The notes: generated by a model not told the origin, from the sequence alone. A DNA stretch of 48,141 bases from CBDFHJ01 sp965247635 (GCA_965247635.1 CBDFHJ010000004.1:1-48141), one strand, 5' to 3'. Counted from the stretch's first letter, positions 1 to 10,457 are shown. Numbers and translations are program-made.

Positions 1-90
1 GGCGTGTTTATCAGGGGTTCGGAATTCGGTAGGTGGACCTTGGCGGCCAAGCTAACCGCATCCGATGCCGACGATCAGGACATTATATGA
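1..90 (+). pseudogene. 3' end of an FG-GAP repeat ORF running in from the window edge
   Basis: Frame 1 is open from the first base to a TGA at 88-90. Its product ends in AAKLTASDADDQDII, the same linker that precedes FG-GAP blades in the next gene (AKLTASD followed by an acidic stretch). The blade core (FG..VAVDGD) that should follow is missing, so this is a truncated or decayed FG-GAP protein end. The TGA overlaps the ATG of the giant gene at 87. Read across the window ends, the frame continues from the ORF at 47677-48141. Whether it is expressed is unknown. Confidence 0.6.
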
Positions 91-3000
91 GAGCAATCCA
101 TAAAACAACCTTTCCGCGGCTGACAATCATCGGCGTGCTCCTAGCCGCCGCGCTGCTGCTCGTTATTATGGCACCGGCCAACGCGGCCGTTGCGCCGTCC
201 GGGTTCACCGCGACCGCGGGTGATACCCAGGTGACGTTAACGTGGAATGACCCCGTCGACTCTACGATCACCGGCTACCAGGTTTTGCAGGTGGCAATCG
301 ACAAGCTGGACGATCCCAGTAAGGCCGGTAGTGAGCCAGTTTCCATTGAAGCAGGCGACAGGTTCGGAGATTCCGTGGGGATTGCCGGGAACAGGGCGGT
401 GGTGGGAGCCCCCTTACAAGAATCTCTGGATAACCAGAGTGTCTCCATTACTAACGGCGGGTGGGGGCACACCTTCAGCAGAGGTTCCGGGGGGTGGAGC
501 TACGATGAGTTCCTGGCGGTAAGTAACCCGAAGGTCGAAGGCCGGCTCGGAAGTTCCGTAGCGGTGGCCGGCAGTACGGTCATGGCTGGAGCCCCGTCAT
601 ACAACCAAAACAACAACACTGATCCCGGTGAGGTTACCATAGCCTCCCTGAGTAGCCTGACCGGCTCATGGGCCACCGAGTTCACGAAGATCGGCCAAGT
701 TGGAAATGACCTTTTCGGACGTTCCGTGGCGTTGGACACCGGCATCGCCGTCATAGGGGCTCCGGGAGCCCAGGTCGGCAATGACGCTTTGGCCGGTAAG
801 GCTTACCTATACACCAAGAATAACAACGTGTGGGGCCCGGCGGCCACGGCCATATGGAGCGCCGGCACCAACGCCGGGGCCGGCACCATTTTCGGCAGTT
901 CAGTGGCGGTGGACGGCAACACCGTTGTTATAGGGTCACCGGGGGAAGATTCTTCCTCGGGCGCGGCTTACGTGTTTACCAAGGATGCCCTGGGCATATG
1001 GAGCGCCGTCAGGCTCACCGCCTCCGACCGCGCGAATGCCGATAGCTTCGGTCGGTGGGTAGCGGTAGACGGCGACTTTGTTGTGGTAGGGGCCTGGCAG
1101 GACGACGACGGCGGCACCGATTCCGGCTCGGTGTACGTGTTCACCAAGCCCAGCGGCGGTTGGGGCACCTGGGTAACCCTGTCAACCAGTTCGAAAGCTG
1201 CGTTGACCGCCAAGTTGACCGCCTCCGACGCTGCTGCAGACGATCACTTCGGGTGGTCGGTAGCGGTTGACGGCGACAAGGTGGTAGTTGGGGCCTACGG
1301 GAATGACGACAACGGCACTGACTCCGGTTCGGTTTACCTGTTCACCAAGCCCAGCGGAGGCTGGGTAACCGCCACCGAGACGGTCAAGCTGACTGCTCCC
1401 GACGGCACAGCGGACGATAACTTCGGGGATTCCGTAGCGGCGGGCGGAGGAAGAGTCATCGTGGGGGCACCCGGGGACGAAAGCGAGACTGGCGCGGCTT
1501 ACGTGTTCAGCATCCCCACATGGACCGCCATCACCGGAAGTGGACCGGGGACCACATCCCACACGGTAACCGGCCTGGACAACGATGTGGAGTACACCTT
1601 CTGGGTCCGGCCGGTGGACAGTGGCGGCCCCGGCCCTGCCTCTGGGAGCAAGCACGCCAAGCCGCAGCAATCTCCAGCGGCCACGCCGGCCAATCTGACC
1701 GCCACGGCGGGCGTTGGCGAGGTGACGCTGGCCTGGGACGACCCGAACGACTCCACCATCACGGGCTATGAGTACCGGCAAAAGGAGGCCGGCGGCAGCT
1801 TCGGAGAGTGGCCCACGATCCCCAATAGCGGATACGGCGCGGCCAATACCACCGGATACACGGTGACCGGCCTGACCAACGGCAAAACTTACACCTTCCG
1901 GATACGGGCGGTGGACGAGGCCGGCGATACCGCAAACTCGAACGACGTCACCGTCACGACGATACTAGCCGCTCCGACGAACCTCACGGCCACTGTGGGC
2001 GTGGGCGCCGGCCAGATTGCGCTTAACTGGGGCAATCCGGGCAACAACTTAATCACGAAATACCAGTACAGCACCGACGGCGGCACGAGTTTCACCGACA
2101 TCACCGGCAGCGGCGCCAACACCACCTCTTACACCGTGACTGGCCTGTCCAACGGCAGGGAGTATACCTTGGCAGTGAGGGCGGTAAACGCTTCGGTCAA
2201 CGGCCAGGAAGCCACAGTAACCGCCATGCCGCTCCTCCCGCCCGTGCCCCTGTACGTGAGCAACATCGGCCAACCTACCGACACCAGTGTTGGTGTCGAT
2301 GCCGACTTGTCTAGCGACCAAGCTCAGCAATTCTTGACGGGCACGAATGTGACAGGCTACGTCTTAGGAAGTATCGACGTGCACTTTCAAAGTGCTCCAG
2401 GTAGTGGGGTCCTTACGGTGTCGGTGCAGAACACGAACCTATCGGCCCAACCGGGCAGCACGGTGCACACCTTGACCAATCTAAACACCATAGAGCCGGG
2501 ATTCGTGCGGTTCACCCCCCCTGGCAACGCCCCGTTGGTTGCAAACACCTACTACTTCGTACACCTGAGTTTTAGCGGCGGCGGAACTCCTCCCCAATTA
2601 AGAACTACGACATCCGACGCTCTGGATTCCGGCACGGCCACCGGGTGGGAAATGGACGATTTCCGCTACCATCGCGCTTCAGCGAACGCAACTTGGCAGT
2701 ACAGCGCCAACGCGCTGAAAATCAGTATCAATGAAGTACTCACTCTCCCGGAGGCCCCGGCTAATTTTGAGACCACGGTGGGTGACGGCCATGTCGTGCT
2801 TTCCTGGGACGACCCGCTAGACGACTACATCAACAAGTATCAGTACAGCACCGACGACGGCACGAGCTACACCAACATAGCCCTCACCGACATCGACTCC
2901 AGTGAAACGGGTAAGTTCAAATATACCGTTGAAAACCTGACCAACGGCACGACCTACAAGGTTAGGGTGCGCGCGGTCAATAGTGCCGGCAATGGTGCGA

Positions 3001-6000
3001 CATCCACCAAGACCGTGGTGATGATGCCGGCCGCCCCGACGGGGCTCACGGCCACGCCGCGCGACCAGCGGGTCGAACTTTCCTGGGACGACCCCAGCAA
3101 CGACACCATGACGAAATATCAGTACAGCACCGACGGCGGCACGAACTTCGCGGACATTCCCGACAGCGACGCTTCCACCACTAGCTACAACGTGACCGTC
3201 CTGAGCGACGGCACCGAAACGGCCCTGGCCAACGCCACCACGTACACGTTGGCGGTGCGCGCGGTGAACCCTTCCGGCGCCGGCCCGGCATCGACCGGGA
3301 CCGCCACCCCCATGCCAGCGCCAGCCGCGCCGCCAGGTCTGTCGGCCACGCCGGGCGACGGCCGGGTTACGCTTTCCTGGACCGATCCCGGCGACGCTTC
3401 AGTTACCAAATACCAGTACAGCACCGACTACATGATCGGCGGCGGGAACGGCAACATCGGTGTCGCGACCTTCAACGACATCGACCTCACCACCCTCGAC
3501 TCCACCGGCGATCCCGGGATCGTCAAATACACCGTCACCGGACTGGACAACGGAGTCATGTACACATTAGCGCTGCGTGCGGTGAACCCTTCCGGTGAAG
3601 GCGCGGTGTCCACCGCGACCGCCGTGATGGTGCCGGCCGCTCCGAAGCTGTCCGCGGCGCCGGGAGACGGCCAGGTTATCCTTTCCTGGGACGATCCGGG
3701 CAACCCCACGATCGGCGAGTACCAGCTGTCGCAGTCCGACCCCCCGGAATGGTCCAAAATCACCGGAAGCAACGCCACGACCAGGACCCACACGGTAACC
3801 GGCTTGACCAACTACACGGGGTATTCATTCCAGATCCGCGCAGTAAACGAGACCGGCGCCGGCCCAGCCTCCAACAGCGCCAGCGCCACTCCCAGACTTC
3901 CGAAGCCAGCCAAGCCGACCGGGTTGGGAGCGATGGCTGGCGACAAGAAAGTGACGCTAAGCTGGCAAGACCCCAACGACTCGACCATAGATGTCTATCA
4001 AATTTCTGAGGTGGTCCCGGAGGACTGGCTCACCGTCTCCGGCGGCGCGGCCGGCGCCCATTTCGGGATTTCCGTAGCAATCGACGGCGACACCGCCGTA
4101 GTCGGGGCGGACCGGGCAAATAGTAGGAAGGGTTCGGCCTATATATTCACCAGGGATTCCACCGGTGGCTGGACCCAGCAGGTCAAGCTCGACGGCGAAG
4201 AGACGGGCGACCAGTTCGGGTGGTCGGTTGCGGTGGACGGAGACACCGTAGTGGTAGGAGCCCACGCATACGACGGCGAAGACGCGAGCAATACTACCCT
4301 GGTAAATTCCGGTGCGGCCTACGTAATCACCAAGCCCGACACCGACGCCAACGGCGATGGCTCGACAGACTGGAAGGACTGGAACTCGCTGAGTGACGAT
4401 GGCAGGGCTGGGTTGACGGACACGCTGACCCTCACCACCCCTGAGGCGTACGCCTTCTTCGGAGGTTCGGTAGCCTTGGACGATAGCACCCTGGTGATTG
4501 GGTCCCGCCTCGCTGACGTTGGGGGCTATCTGAGTGCTGGTGCGGCCTATGTGTTCACCAAGGACTCGGTAACCCGTGTGTGGAGCCAAGCGGCCAAGCT
4601 GACCGCCTCCGACGGCTCGCCGCTGGCATATTTAGGGTACTCGGTAGCGGTGGACGGCGACACTGTATTGGCAGGGGCGTTCGGGTCGTACACGGCCTTC
4701 GGTCGCACAGGAAACGGTTCGGCCTACGTATTCGCGAAGCCCGCCAGCGGCTGGGCCGACGGAAATGAGACTACCAAGCTGACCGCCTCCGACCTCCAGC
4801 CGAGCGACTATTTCGGGTTTTCCGTGGCGCTGGACGGCGACACTGCCGTGATCGGAGCAAGGCAGCACAACGACCCCGTAACCGGCGCCGGAACCGGCGC
4901 CGGTTACGTCTTCACCAGGGAATCGGGTGTGTGGGGCGAGAAGGCCAAACTTACCGCCTCCGACGCCGCAGCTGGAGACAACTTCGGAGTGTCAGTGGCG
5001 GTGGAGGATGATACGGTCGTAGTTGGGTCGTGGCAAGACGACGACAACGGACGCAATTCCGGTTCGGCGTATGTTTTCACCAAGCCTGCCCTCGGCTGGG
5101 CCAGCACCTTTGAGACCCTCAAGCTCACCGCCCCTAACGGCGCGGCCAACGACAGGTTCGGATGGTCAGTGGCAGTGGACCTGGATGATCAACGCGGTGA
5201 TCTCGCACTGGTTGGGGCGTACAGTGACGACATCGCAACTGGCATGGATGCTGGTTCGGTCCACGTGCTCGGAATCCCGGATTGGATGGACATTGACCTC
5301 AGCGACTATCAGACCACAAATCACACAGTGACCAGCCTGACCAACGGAACAGAGTACACGTTACAAATCCGGGCGCTGAACCGAAGCGGAGCAGGCCCCG
5401 CCTCGGACGGAGCCAGCGCCACGCCGTTGGGGAAGCCGGTCGCGCCGAGCGGGCTGAACGCGGATGCGGGCGACGGCCAGGTGACGTTGAGCTGGACTGC
5501 GGCCAACGCCGACGCCACAAGAGCTCCCATCACGAGGTACGAGTACAACACCGACGGCGACACGACCTTCATGAGTATTCCCGACAGCGGGCCGAGCACC
5601 AACAATTACACGGTGCTCGGCCTGACCAACCTCACCACGTACACGTTTGCGGTGCGGGCGGTGAACGTAATCGGAGAGGGTCCTTCGGCCACAAAAGATG
5701 CCACGCCCGCAAGTGCGACACCGGGCGCGCCGGACCTCTCCGCAACCGCGGGCGACACCCAGGTGAAGCTGGAGTGGGCCGACCCCAACGACTCTTCGAT
5801 CGATAAATACCAGTACAGCACCGACGGCGGCACTGGCTTCATCGACATCGACCCCGACGACATCGACTACAGCGTCGCGAACATCATCGGTTACACCGTT
5901 ACCGGTCTGACCGACGGCACCCGCCTGACCAACGACACCGAGTACACGTTCCATATCCGCGCGGTGGACAACCAAGCCCTTCAGCCATACGGCGATGCCT

Positions 6001-9000
6001 CGGACGTTACTGCCACACCGGCGGGTACGCTACCAGACTCGCCGTTGAATCTTGAGGCGGAGCCGGGCCACGAAGAGGTGCGTCTGAGTTGGGACGACCC
6101 CGACGACGCTTCGATCGATAAATACCATTACAGCATCGACGGAGTCACCAACTCAACCAACATCAGTGCCGGCGCCACCACATACACCATTACCGGCCTT
6201 ACCAACGGCACCACGTACACGTTTCAAATCTGGGCGGAGAACGCAACCGGCGTCGGCCCTGCCCCGGCGATCGACGCCAAGCCTCTGCCGCCTCAACTAC
6301 TTCGCCCGACCTTGGAGCCCCCGGAGGAGGGCAATGGTGAGGTGAAGCTGAAATGGGCTTACACCCACGTTGAGACAAAAGAGACCATACTCAGATACGA
6401 GGTATTGCACCTGCTCCAGACCAGTAAGCTGGACGGCGTGGGGGGCGACAAGTTCGGGTATTCCGTAGCGGTGGACGGTGACACAGCGGTGATCGGGGCC
6501 TATCAGGACAATGGCAACGGTGCTGATTCCGGCGCGGCCTACGTCTTCACCAGGAATGACGGTGTATGGGACGATGGGGTAAAGCTGACCGCCTCCGGTG
6601 GCGCGGCCTACGACAACTTCGGGATCTCCGTGGCGGTGGACGGTGATACTGTCGTGGTTGGGGCGCCTGGGAACGACGGCGACGGCGCTGATTCCGGCTC
6701 GGTCTACGTATTCGTGAAGCCCACAGGGGGCTGGGCCACCAGTACTGAGACCGCCAAGCTCACGGCTTCCGACGGCGCGGCCCTCGACTACTTCGGGTAT
6801 TCCGTGGCGGTGGACGGTGACACCGTCCTAGTAGGAGCGTATCAGGACGACGACGAGGAAAACGACTCAGAAGATTCTGGTTCGGCCTACATATTCACCA
6901 AACCTAACAGCAGTGAAGGCTGGGCCGACTGGGACCCCATGGAAGACACTGAGACGGCCAAGTTGACCGCCTCCGACGGCGCCGATGACGACTGGTTCGG
7001 GGTTTCCGTAGCATTGGACGGCAACACCGCTGTGATCGGGGCGTCCGGGGACGATGACAAAGGCATTGACTCTGGTTCGGCTTACGTGTTCGTGAAGCCC
7101 TCCGGTGCCTGGGCCAACGGGAATCGAACCAACAAGCTGACCGCCGACGACGGCGAGGCGCAGGATAACTTCGGGTATTCCGTAGCGGTGGACGTTGATA
7201 CCGTGGAGGTTAGTGGTGCCGAGGTGGAAGTTGCCACCGTCGTGGTGGGAGCGTATCAGCACGACCCTATTGACCCCCATTCAGACCCCGATTCACCCTT
7301 GTACCTTCTGGATGCCGGTGCGGCCTATGTCTTCACCAGAGATTCGGGAGGCGTGTGGGACGGTGGGGAAAAGCTGACTGCAGACGATGGCGATGCTCTC
7401 GACTACTTCGGGTATTCGGTGGCGGTGGACGTTGATACCGTGGTGGTTGGTGCATACGGGGACGACGACAACGGCTCTGCTTCAGGTTCGGCTTACGTCT
7501 TCACCAGAGATTCCAACGGTGAATGGATCCAGACGAAAAAGCTGACCGACGAAGACGGCGAGGCGGGCGATTGGTTCGGGTATTCCGTAGCGGTGGACAC
7601 TGCCGCTCACACCGCCTTGGTGGGGGCCGGCTCGGCCCACGTGCTGGACATCCATGACTGGGAGTCCGTCCCAGAAATCGAAGGCCAACTTCCCACCGAG
7701 CACACGGTGGGAAACCTATTTAATGGCCGAGTATATGACTTCCAGGTCCGCGCGGTGAACCTCCGCAGCCCAGGGCCCCAGGCAGAAGGGGAAGCCATCC
7801 CTCAAGCCAACGGCCCGCCAGTGGCGGTGGATGACGCCTCCACGACTGCTGAGGACACGGCTATTGTCATTAGGGTGTTGGACAACGACTCGGACGTGGA
7901 CGGTGACAGCCTCAGCATAATCGCAGTGGGCACACCGAGCAACGGCGCCGCCGCGATCACAGGCAACGCGACCACCGTCACCTACACGCCCAACTCCAGC
8001 TTCCACGGGTCCGACTCGTTCACCTACGTGGTGTCGGACGGGAACGGGGGTACGGACACCGGTACGGCCACCGTCACCGTCACCGTCATTGCGGTGGACG
8101 ACGAACCTGCCAACCGCTCGCCTAGGTTCAACGAGGGCCTCAACACCACCCGCACCGTCCCGGAGAACGCCGCCATAGGGACAGCGGTAGGGGAACCGGT
8201 GAGTGCCACCGACAGGGACCACGACACGTTGCAATACTCGGTGTTAGGTACCGGACAGAGGTCCTTCAACGTGGACGCTGAGACGGGACAGATCACTACG
8301 GCTGCCCTGCTGGACTACGAGACTCAAAGCCAGTACTCGGTGCGTCTGCGGGTACTCGACGGTTGGGGCGGCTCCGATGGCATCAACGTGACCATCACCG
8401 TAGAGAACGTGGTTGAGCCGCCCTCTCAGCCGGGAGCTCCTGAAGTAAGGAGCACCGGCCCGACTGGCCTAACGGTCAGCTGGACAGCGCCCGATAACCA
8501 AGGGCCGGAGATCACGGATTACGACTTGCAATACCGTGAAGCTGAGGGGGAGTTCAAAGACGTCGCGTACGACGGCACCGGCACATCCCTGACCCTGAGC
8601 GATCTTAAGCCTGAGACCGGCTACGAGGTACAGGTGCGGGCTATCAACGCCGAGGGAGTCAGCGCTTGGTCGGAATCAGGCAGAGGCGAGACTGAAGAAG
8701 CGCCGCCCCCACCTATCCCGACGCCGGAGCCTACGCCTACACCCACGGCGGAGCCTACGTCTACACCGGAGCCTACACTCACGGCGGAGTCTACTCCTAC
8801 GCCTACACCGGAGCCTACACTCACGGCGGAGCCTACGTCTACACCGGAGCCTACACTCACGGCGGAGCCTACTCCTACGCCTACACCGGAACCTACACTC
8901 ACGGCGGAGCCTACTCCTACGCCTACTCCGGAACCTACGCCTACACCCACGGCTGAGCCAGCGCCGTCAGAGGCGGACGGCGGAGACCAAGGATTCCCCT

Positions 9001-9080
9001 GGTGGGCTATCGTCGTGGTAGTGATTGGCGTAGTCGCTGGAGTCGTTCTCATAATTGGGGTGCGACGTAGCCGGAGATAG
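87..9080 (+). CDS. Giant cell-surface Fn3/FG-GAP beta-propeller/cadherin-like protein with C-terminal membrane anchor
   Basis: A ~2,997-residue protein, probably an adhesin or surface scaffold. The start at 87 is preferred over an upstream ATG at 33 because AGGA lies six bases before it and it yields a clean signal peptide (hydrophobic core, then ANA). Fn3 domains (motifs LSWDDP, KYQYSTDGG, YTVTGLTNG, RAVN) occur about 13 times. Three FG-GAP blocks (about 320-1510, 4040-5270 and 6430-7640) each contain exactly seven FG.SVAVDGDTVVVGA-type blades, with Ca-binding-like DDDNG loops, and each interrupts an Fn3 domain. A choice-of-anchor R-like domain lies at about 2240-2750. A cadherin-like tandem domain (PPVAVDD, DNDSDVDGD) and a cadherin repeat (VPENAAIGT, LDYET) follow at 7800-8420, then a last Fn3, a Pro/Thr/Glu stalk, one transmembrane helix (WWAIVVVVIG) and an RRSRR tail. 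The C-terminus is membrane-anchored rather than LPXTG-sorted. Ligand unknown. Confidence 0.9.
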   Translation: MRAIHKTTFPRLTIIGVLLAAALLLVIMAPANAAVAPSGFTATAGDTQVTLTWNDPVDSTITGYQVLQVAIDKLDDPSKAGSEPVSIEAGDRFGDSVGIAGNRAVVGAPLQESLDNQSVSITNGGWGHTFSRGSGGWSYDEFLAVSNPKVEGRLGSSVAVAGSTVMAGAPSYNQNNNTDPGEVTIASLSSLTGSWATEFTKIGQVGNDLFGRSVALDTGIAVIGAPGAQVGNDALAGKAYLYTKNNNVWGPAATAIWSAGTNAGAGTIFGSSVAVDGNTVVIGSPGEDSSSGAAYVFTKDALGIWSAVRLTASDRANADSFGRWVAVDGDFVVVGAWQDDDGGTDSGSVYVFTKPSGGWGTWVTLSTSSKAALTAKLTASDAAADDHFGWSVAVDGDKVVVGAYGNDDNGTDSGSVYLFTKPSGGWVTATETVKLTAPDGTADDNFGDSVAAGGGRVIVGAPGDESETGAAYVFSIPTWTAITGSGPGTTSHTVTGLDNDVEYTFWVRPVDSGGPGPASGSKHAKPQQSPAATPANLTATAGVGEVTLAWDDPNDSTITGYEYRQKEAGGSFGEWPTIPNSGYGAANTTGYTVTGLTNGKTYTFRIRAVDEAGDTANSNDVTVTTILAAPTNLTATVGVGAGQIALNWGNPGNNLITKYQYSTDGGTSFTDITGSGANTTSYTVTGLSNGREYTLAVRAVNASVNGQEATVTAMPLLPPVPLYVSNIGQPTDTSVGVDADLSSDQAQQFLTGTNVTGYVLGSIDVHFQSAPGSGVLTVSVQNTNLSAQPGSTVHTLTNLNTIEPGFVRFTPPGNAPLVANTYYFVHLSFSGGGTPPQLRTTTSDALDSGTATGWEMDDFRYHRASANATWQYSANALKISINEVLTLPEAPANFETTVGDGHVVLSWDDPLDDYINKYQYSTDDGTSYTNIALTDIDSSETGKFKYTVENLTNGTTYKVRVRAVNSAGNGATSTKTVVMMPAAPTGLTATPRDQRVELSWDDPSNDTMTKYQYSTDGGTNFADIPDSDASTTSYNVTVLSDGTETALANATTYTLAVRAVNPSGAGPASTGTATPMPAPAAPPGLSATPGDGRVTLSWTDPGDASVTKYQYSTDYMIGGGNGNIGVATFNDIDLTTLDSTGDPGIVKYTVTGLDNGVMYTLALRAVNPSGEGAVSTATAVMVPAAPKLSAAPGDGQVILSWDDPGNPTIGEYQLSQSDPPEWSKITGSNATTRTHTVTGLTNYTGYSFQIRAVNETGAGPASNSASATPRLPKPAKPTGLGAMAGDKKVTLSWQDPNDSTIDVYQISEVVPEDWLTVSGGAAGAHFGISVAIDGDTAVVGADRANSRKGSAYIFTRDSTGGWTQQVKLDGEETGDQFGWSVAVDGDTVVVGAHAYDGEDASNTTLVNSGAAYVITKPDTDANGDGSTDWKDWNSLSDDGRAGLTDTLTLTTPEAYAFFGGSVALDDSTLVIGSRLADVGGYLSAGAAYVFTKDSVTRVWSQAAKLTASDGSPLAYLGYSVAVDGDTVLAGAFGSYTAFGRTGNGSAYVFAKPASGWADGNETTKLTASDLQPSDYFGFSVALDGDTAVIGARQHNDPVTGAGTGAGYVFTRESGVWGEKAKLTASDAAAGDNFGVSVAVEDDTVVVGSWQDDDNGRNSGSAYVFTKPALGWASTFETLKLTAPNGAANDRFGWSVAVDLDDQRGDLALVGAYSDDIATGMDAGSVHVLGIPDWMDIDLSDYQTTNHTVTSLTNGTEYTLQIRALNRSGAGPASDGASATPLGKPVAPSGLNADAGDGQVTLSWTAANADATRAPITRYEYNTDGDTTFMSIPDSGPSTNNYTVLGLTNLTTYTFAVRAVNVIGEGPSATKDATPASATPGAPDLSATAGDTQVKLEWADPNDSSIDKYQYSTDGGTGFIDIDPDDIDYSVANIIGYTVTGLTDGTRLTNDTEYTFHIRAVDNQALQPYGDASDVTATPAGTLPDSPLNLEAEPGHEEVRLSWDDPDDASIDKYHYSIDGVTNSTNISAGATTYTITGLTNGTTYTFQIWAENATGVGPAPAIDAKPLPPQLLRPTLEPPEEGNGEVKLKWAYTHVETKETILRYEVLHLLQTSKLDGVGGDKFGYSVAVDGDTAVIGAYQDNGNGADSGAAYVFTRNDGVWDDGVKLTASGGAAYDNFGISVAVDGDTVVVGAPGNDGDGADSGSVYVFVKPTGGWATSTETAKLTASDGAALDYFGYSVAVDGDTVLVGAYQDDDEENDSEDSGSAYIFTKPNSSEGWADWDPMEDTETAKLTASDGADDDWFGVSVALDGNTAVIGASGDDDKGIDSGSAYVFVKPSGAWANGNRTNKLTADDGEAQDNFGYSVAVDVDTVEVSGAEVEVATVVVGAYQHDPIDPHSDPDSPLYLLDAGAAYVFTRDSGGVWDGGEKLTADDGDALDYFGYSVAVDVDTVVVGAYGDDDNGSASGSAYVFTRDSNGEWIQTKKLTDEDGEAGDWFGYSVAVDTAAHTALVGAGSAHVLDIHDWESVPEIEGQLPTEHTVGNLFNGRVYDFQVRAVNLRSPGPQAEGEAIPQANGPPVAVDDASTTAEDTAIVIRVLDNDSDVDGDSLSIIAVGTPSNGAAAITGNATTVTYTPNSSFHGSDSFTYVVSDGNGGTDTGTATVTVTVIAVDDEPANRSPRFNEGLNTTRTVPENAAIGTAVGEPVSATDRDHDTLQYSVLGTGQRSFNVDAETGQITTAALLDYETQSQYSVRLRVLDGWGGSDGINVTITVENVVEPPSQPGAPEVRSTGPTGLTVSWTAPDNQGPEITDYDLQYREAEGEFKDVAYDGTGTSLTLSDLKPETGYEVQVRAINAEGVSAWSESGRGETEEAPPPPIPTPEPTPTPTAEPTSTPEPTLTAESTPTPTPEPTLTAEPTSTPEPTLTAEPTPTPTPEPTLTAEPTPTPTPEPTPTPTAEPAPSEADGGDQGFPWWAIVVVVIGVVAGVVLIIGVRRSRR
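8719..8955 (+). repeat. Tandem repeats encoding the Pro/Thr/Glu stalk
   Basis: Degenerate direct repeats built from GAGCCTAC(A/G)C(T/C)(A/C)AC-type units encode runs such as EPTLTAEPTPTPTPEP. The larger unit (ACACTCACGGCGGAG followed by CTACTCCTACGCC) recurs several times. Such arrays encode extended wall-spanning stalks and are prone to changes in copy number. Confidence 0.8.
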
Positions 9081-9354
9081 GAGAGGAAGCTACCGTCGCA
9101 TCCGTCTTGAATGACATCTCCAGCTTCGCCACCGCCGTCATTCCTCCGGACCAGGCAGGAGAACTCTTCGACTCTGGCAGGTGGCCCGCCGCCGCTGGGA
9201 TGTTCGGCGAGGCGCTACGGGCTGACCCTTTGATCCCGCTGAGCGTGCTTCTGGCAGCGCTAACTCAATCCTTCGCCTCTAGTATCTCCTTCTCCTTGGG
9301 ATACTATGTCGTCGAGAGGATATGACCTGCCCCCTGAATTAGGTCCAAGGATTC

Positions 9355-10200
9355 TTAGAGCCCGACCGGCGTATTCCTAGCCACGTGTTGTGCGAACTCC
9401 TCGGGCGTCCGGTTGCCCAGTGCGCTGTGGGGCCGGACAGCATTGTAGTCGTCCCGCCAACTCTCCACGATGGTCCGGGCCGCAGGAAGGCTCATGAACC
9501 AGTGCTCGTTGAGGCACTCGTCGCGAAGCCGCCCGTTGAAGCTCTCGATGTACGCATTCTGCACGGGCTTGCCCGGATCGATGAAGTGCAGATGCACCCC
9601 ATGGGCATACGCCCAAGCATCCAAGACCCTTCCGGCGAATTCGGGACCGTTGTCCACCGTGATGAGACCTGGCAGGCCACGGTCGATGGCCAGCCGGTCC
9701 AACACCCTCGTCACGCGGAGGCCGGGCAACGACGTGTCCACCTCCATGGCCAGGCTCTCCCGAGTGAAGTCGTCAATCACCGTCAGCACTCGTATCCGCC
9801 GGCCATTGGCGAGCGCATCGGACACGAAGTCCATCGACCACCGCTGGTTCGGGCGCTCGGGCGCCATCGTGGGGACGCGAGCGATGCCCGCCATCCGCTT
9901 GCGCTTCCGACGCCGGACGGACAGCCCCTCCTCCCGATAGAGCCGGTAGACCCGCTTGTGGTTCACGCCGAACCCCTCCCGGCGCAACAACACCCACAAC
10001 CGGCGATACCCGAACCGCCGCCGCTCCGCGGCGAGCGTGCGCAGTCGCTTGCGCAGCTCAGGTGTCTCGCTGCCCACCCGCCTATAGCGGGCCACCGATC
10101 GGTGGATACCCATCAGCCTGCAGGCGCGACGCTCGCTGAAGCCCCACCGCTCCTGGACACGGTGAATGGTCTCCCGTCGCGCTGCAGGCGTCAGGCGTTT
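9355..10200 (-). CDS. IS3-family transposase orfB (DDE integrase domain), read by -1 frameshift
   Basis: About 281 residues in the -1 frame relative to orfA, beginning at the slippery run. The HTH_21 region (RRETIHRVQERWGFSERRAC, FGYRRLWVLLRREG) is followed by an rve integrase core with catalytic residues visible: D in WSMDFVSDAL, D in TVDNGPEF and E in ESFNGRLRDECL. The usual C-terminal YN..RPHSALG motif is present. The ORF's first ATG is at 10113, but the functional product is expected to be the OrfAB fusion. Confidence 0.9.
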   Translation of the reverse strand, partial: KRLTPAARRETIHRVQERWGFSERRACRLMGIHRSVARYRRVGSETPELRKRLRTLAAERRRFGYRRLWVLLRREGFGVNHKRVYRLYREEGLSVRRRKRKRMAGIARVPTMAPERPNQRWSMDFVSDALANGRRIRVLTVIDDFTRESLAMEVDTSLPGLRVTRVLDRLAIDRGLPGLITVDNGPEFAGRVLDAWAYAHGVHLHFIDPGKPVQNAYIESFNGRLRDECLNEHWFMSLPAARTIVESWRDDYNAVRPHSALGNRTPEEFAQHVARNTPVGL

Positions 10201-10457
10201 TTTCGGAGCAGCTCCCGCAAGACGTGATTGTCGAGCGCCGCCTCCGCCAGCAGCTGCTTCAGCTTCCGGTTCTCCTCATCCAGCTGGCGCAGCCGCCGTG
10301 CCTCGCTCACACCCATCCCGCCGAACCGCGCCTTCCAGTTGTAGAAGGTCCCCGGTGAGACACCATGGCGGCGGCATACCTCGGCCGTCGGCACTCCCGC
10401 GTCCGCCTCGCGCAGTACTCCGATGATCTGCTCGTCCGTAAACCTGCTTCGACGCAT
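10191..10457 (-). CDS. IS3-family transposase orfA (helix-turn-helix subunit)
   Basis: 88 residues starting MRRSRFTDEQIIGVL, preceded by GAGGAGG at good spacing; an in-frame ATG at 10490 is a less likely start. It has the IS3 OrfA pattern: an HTH (AEVCRRHGVSPGTFYNWKAR) then a leucine-zipper-like helix (LRQLDEENRKLKQLLAEAAL). OrfA binds the terminal repeats. Translation ends RKNA-stop, or slips by -1 at an A6C run to make the OrfAB transposase. Confidence 0.9.
   Translation of the reverse strand: MRRSRFTDEQIIGVLREADAGVPTAEVCRRHGVSPGTFYNWKARFGGMGVSEARRLRQLDEENRKLKQLLAEAALDNHVLRELLRKNA
10197..10203 (-). promoter_or_regulatory. Programmed -1 frameshift slippery site (A6C) of the IS3 element
   Basis: On the minus strand the sequence is AAAAAAC, lying 6 to 12 bases before the end of orfA. 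The orfB frame is the -1 frame from this point. This matches the known IS3-family recoding arrangement; activity is inferred. Confidence 0.75.

Noticed and set aside
33..86. Upstream ATG at 33 as start of the giant surface protein
   Set aside because: It adds 18 charged residues before the signal peptide, and that DNA encodes an FG-GAP linker in another frame. The ATG at 87 has a ribosome site and a clean signal sequence.
9385..10227. 280-residue plus-strand ORF
   Set aside because: It is antisense to the IS3 transposase, which has all its catalytic motifs.
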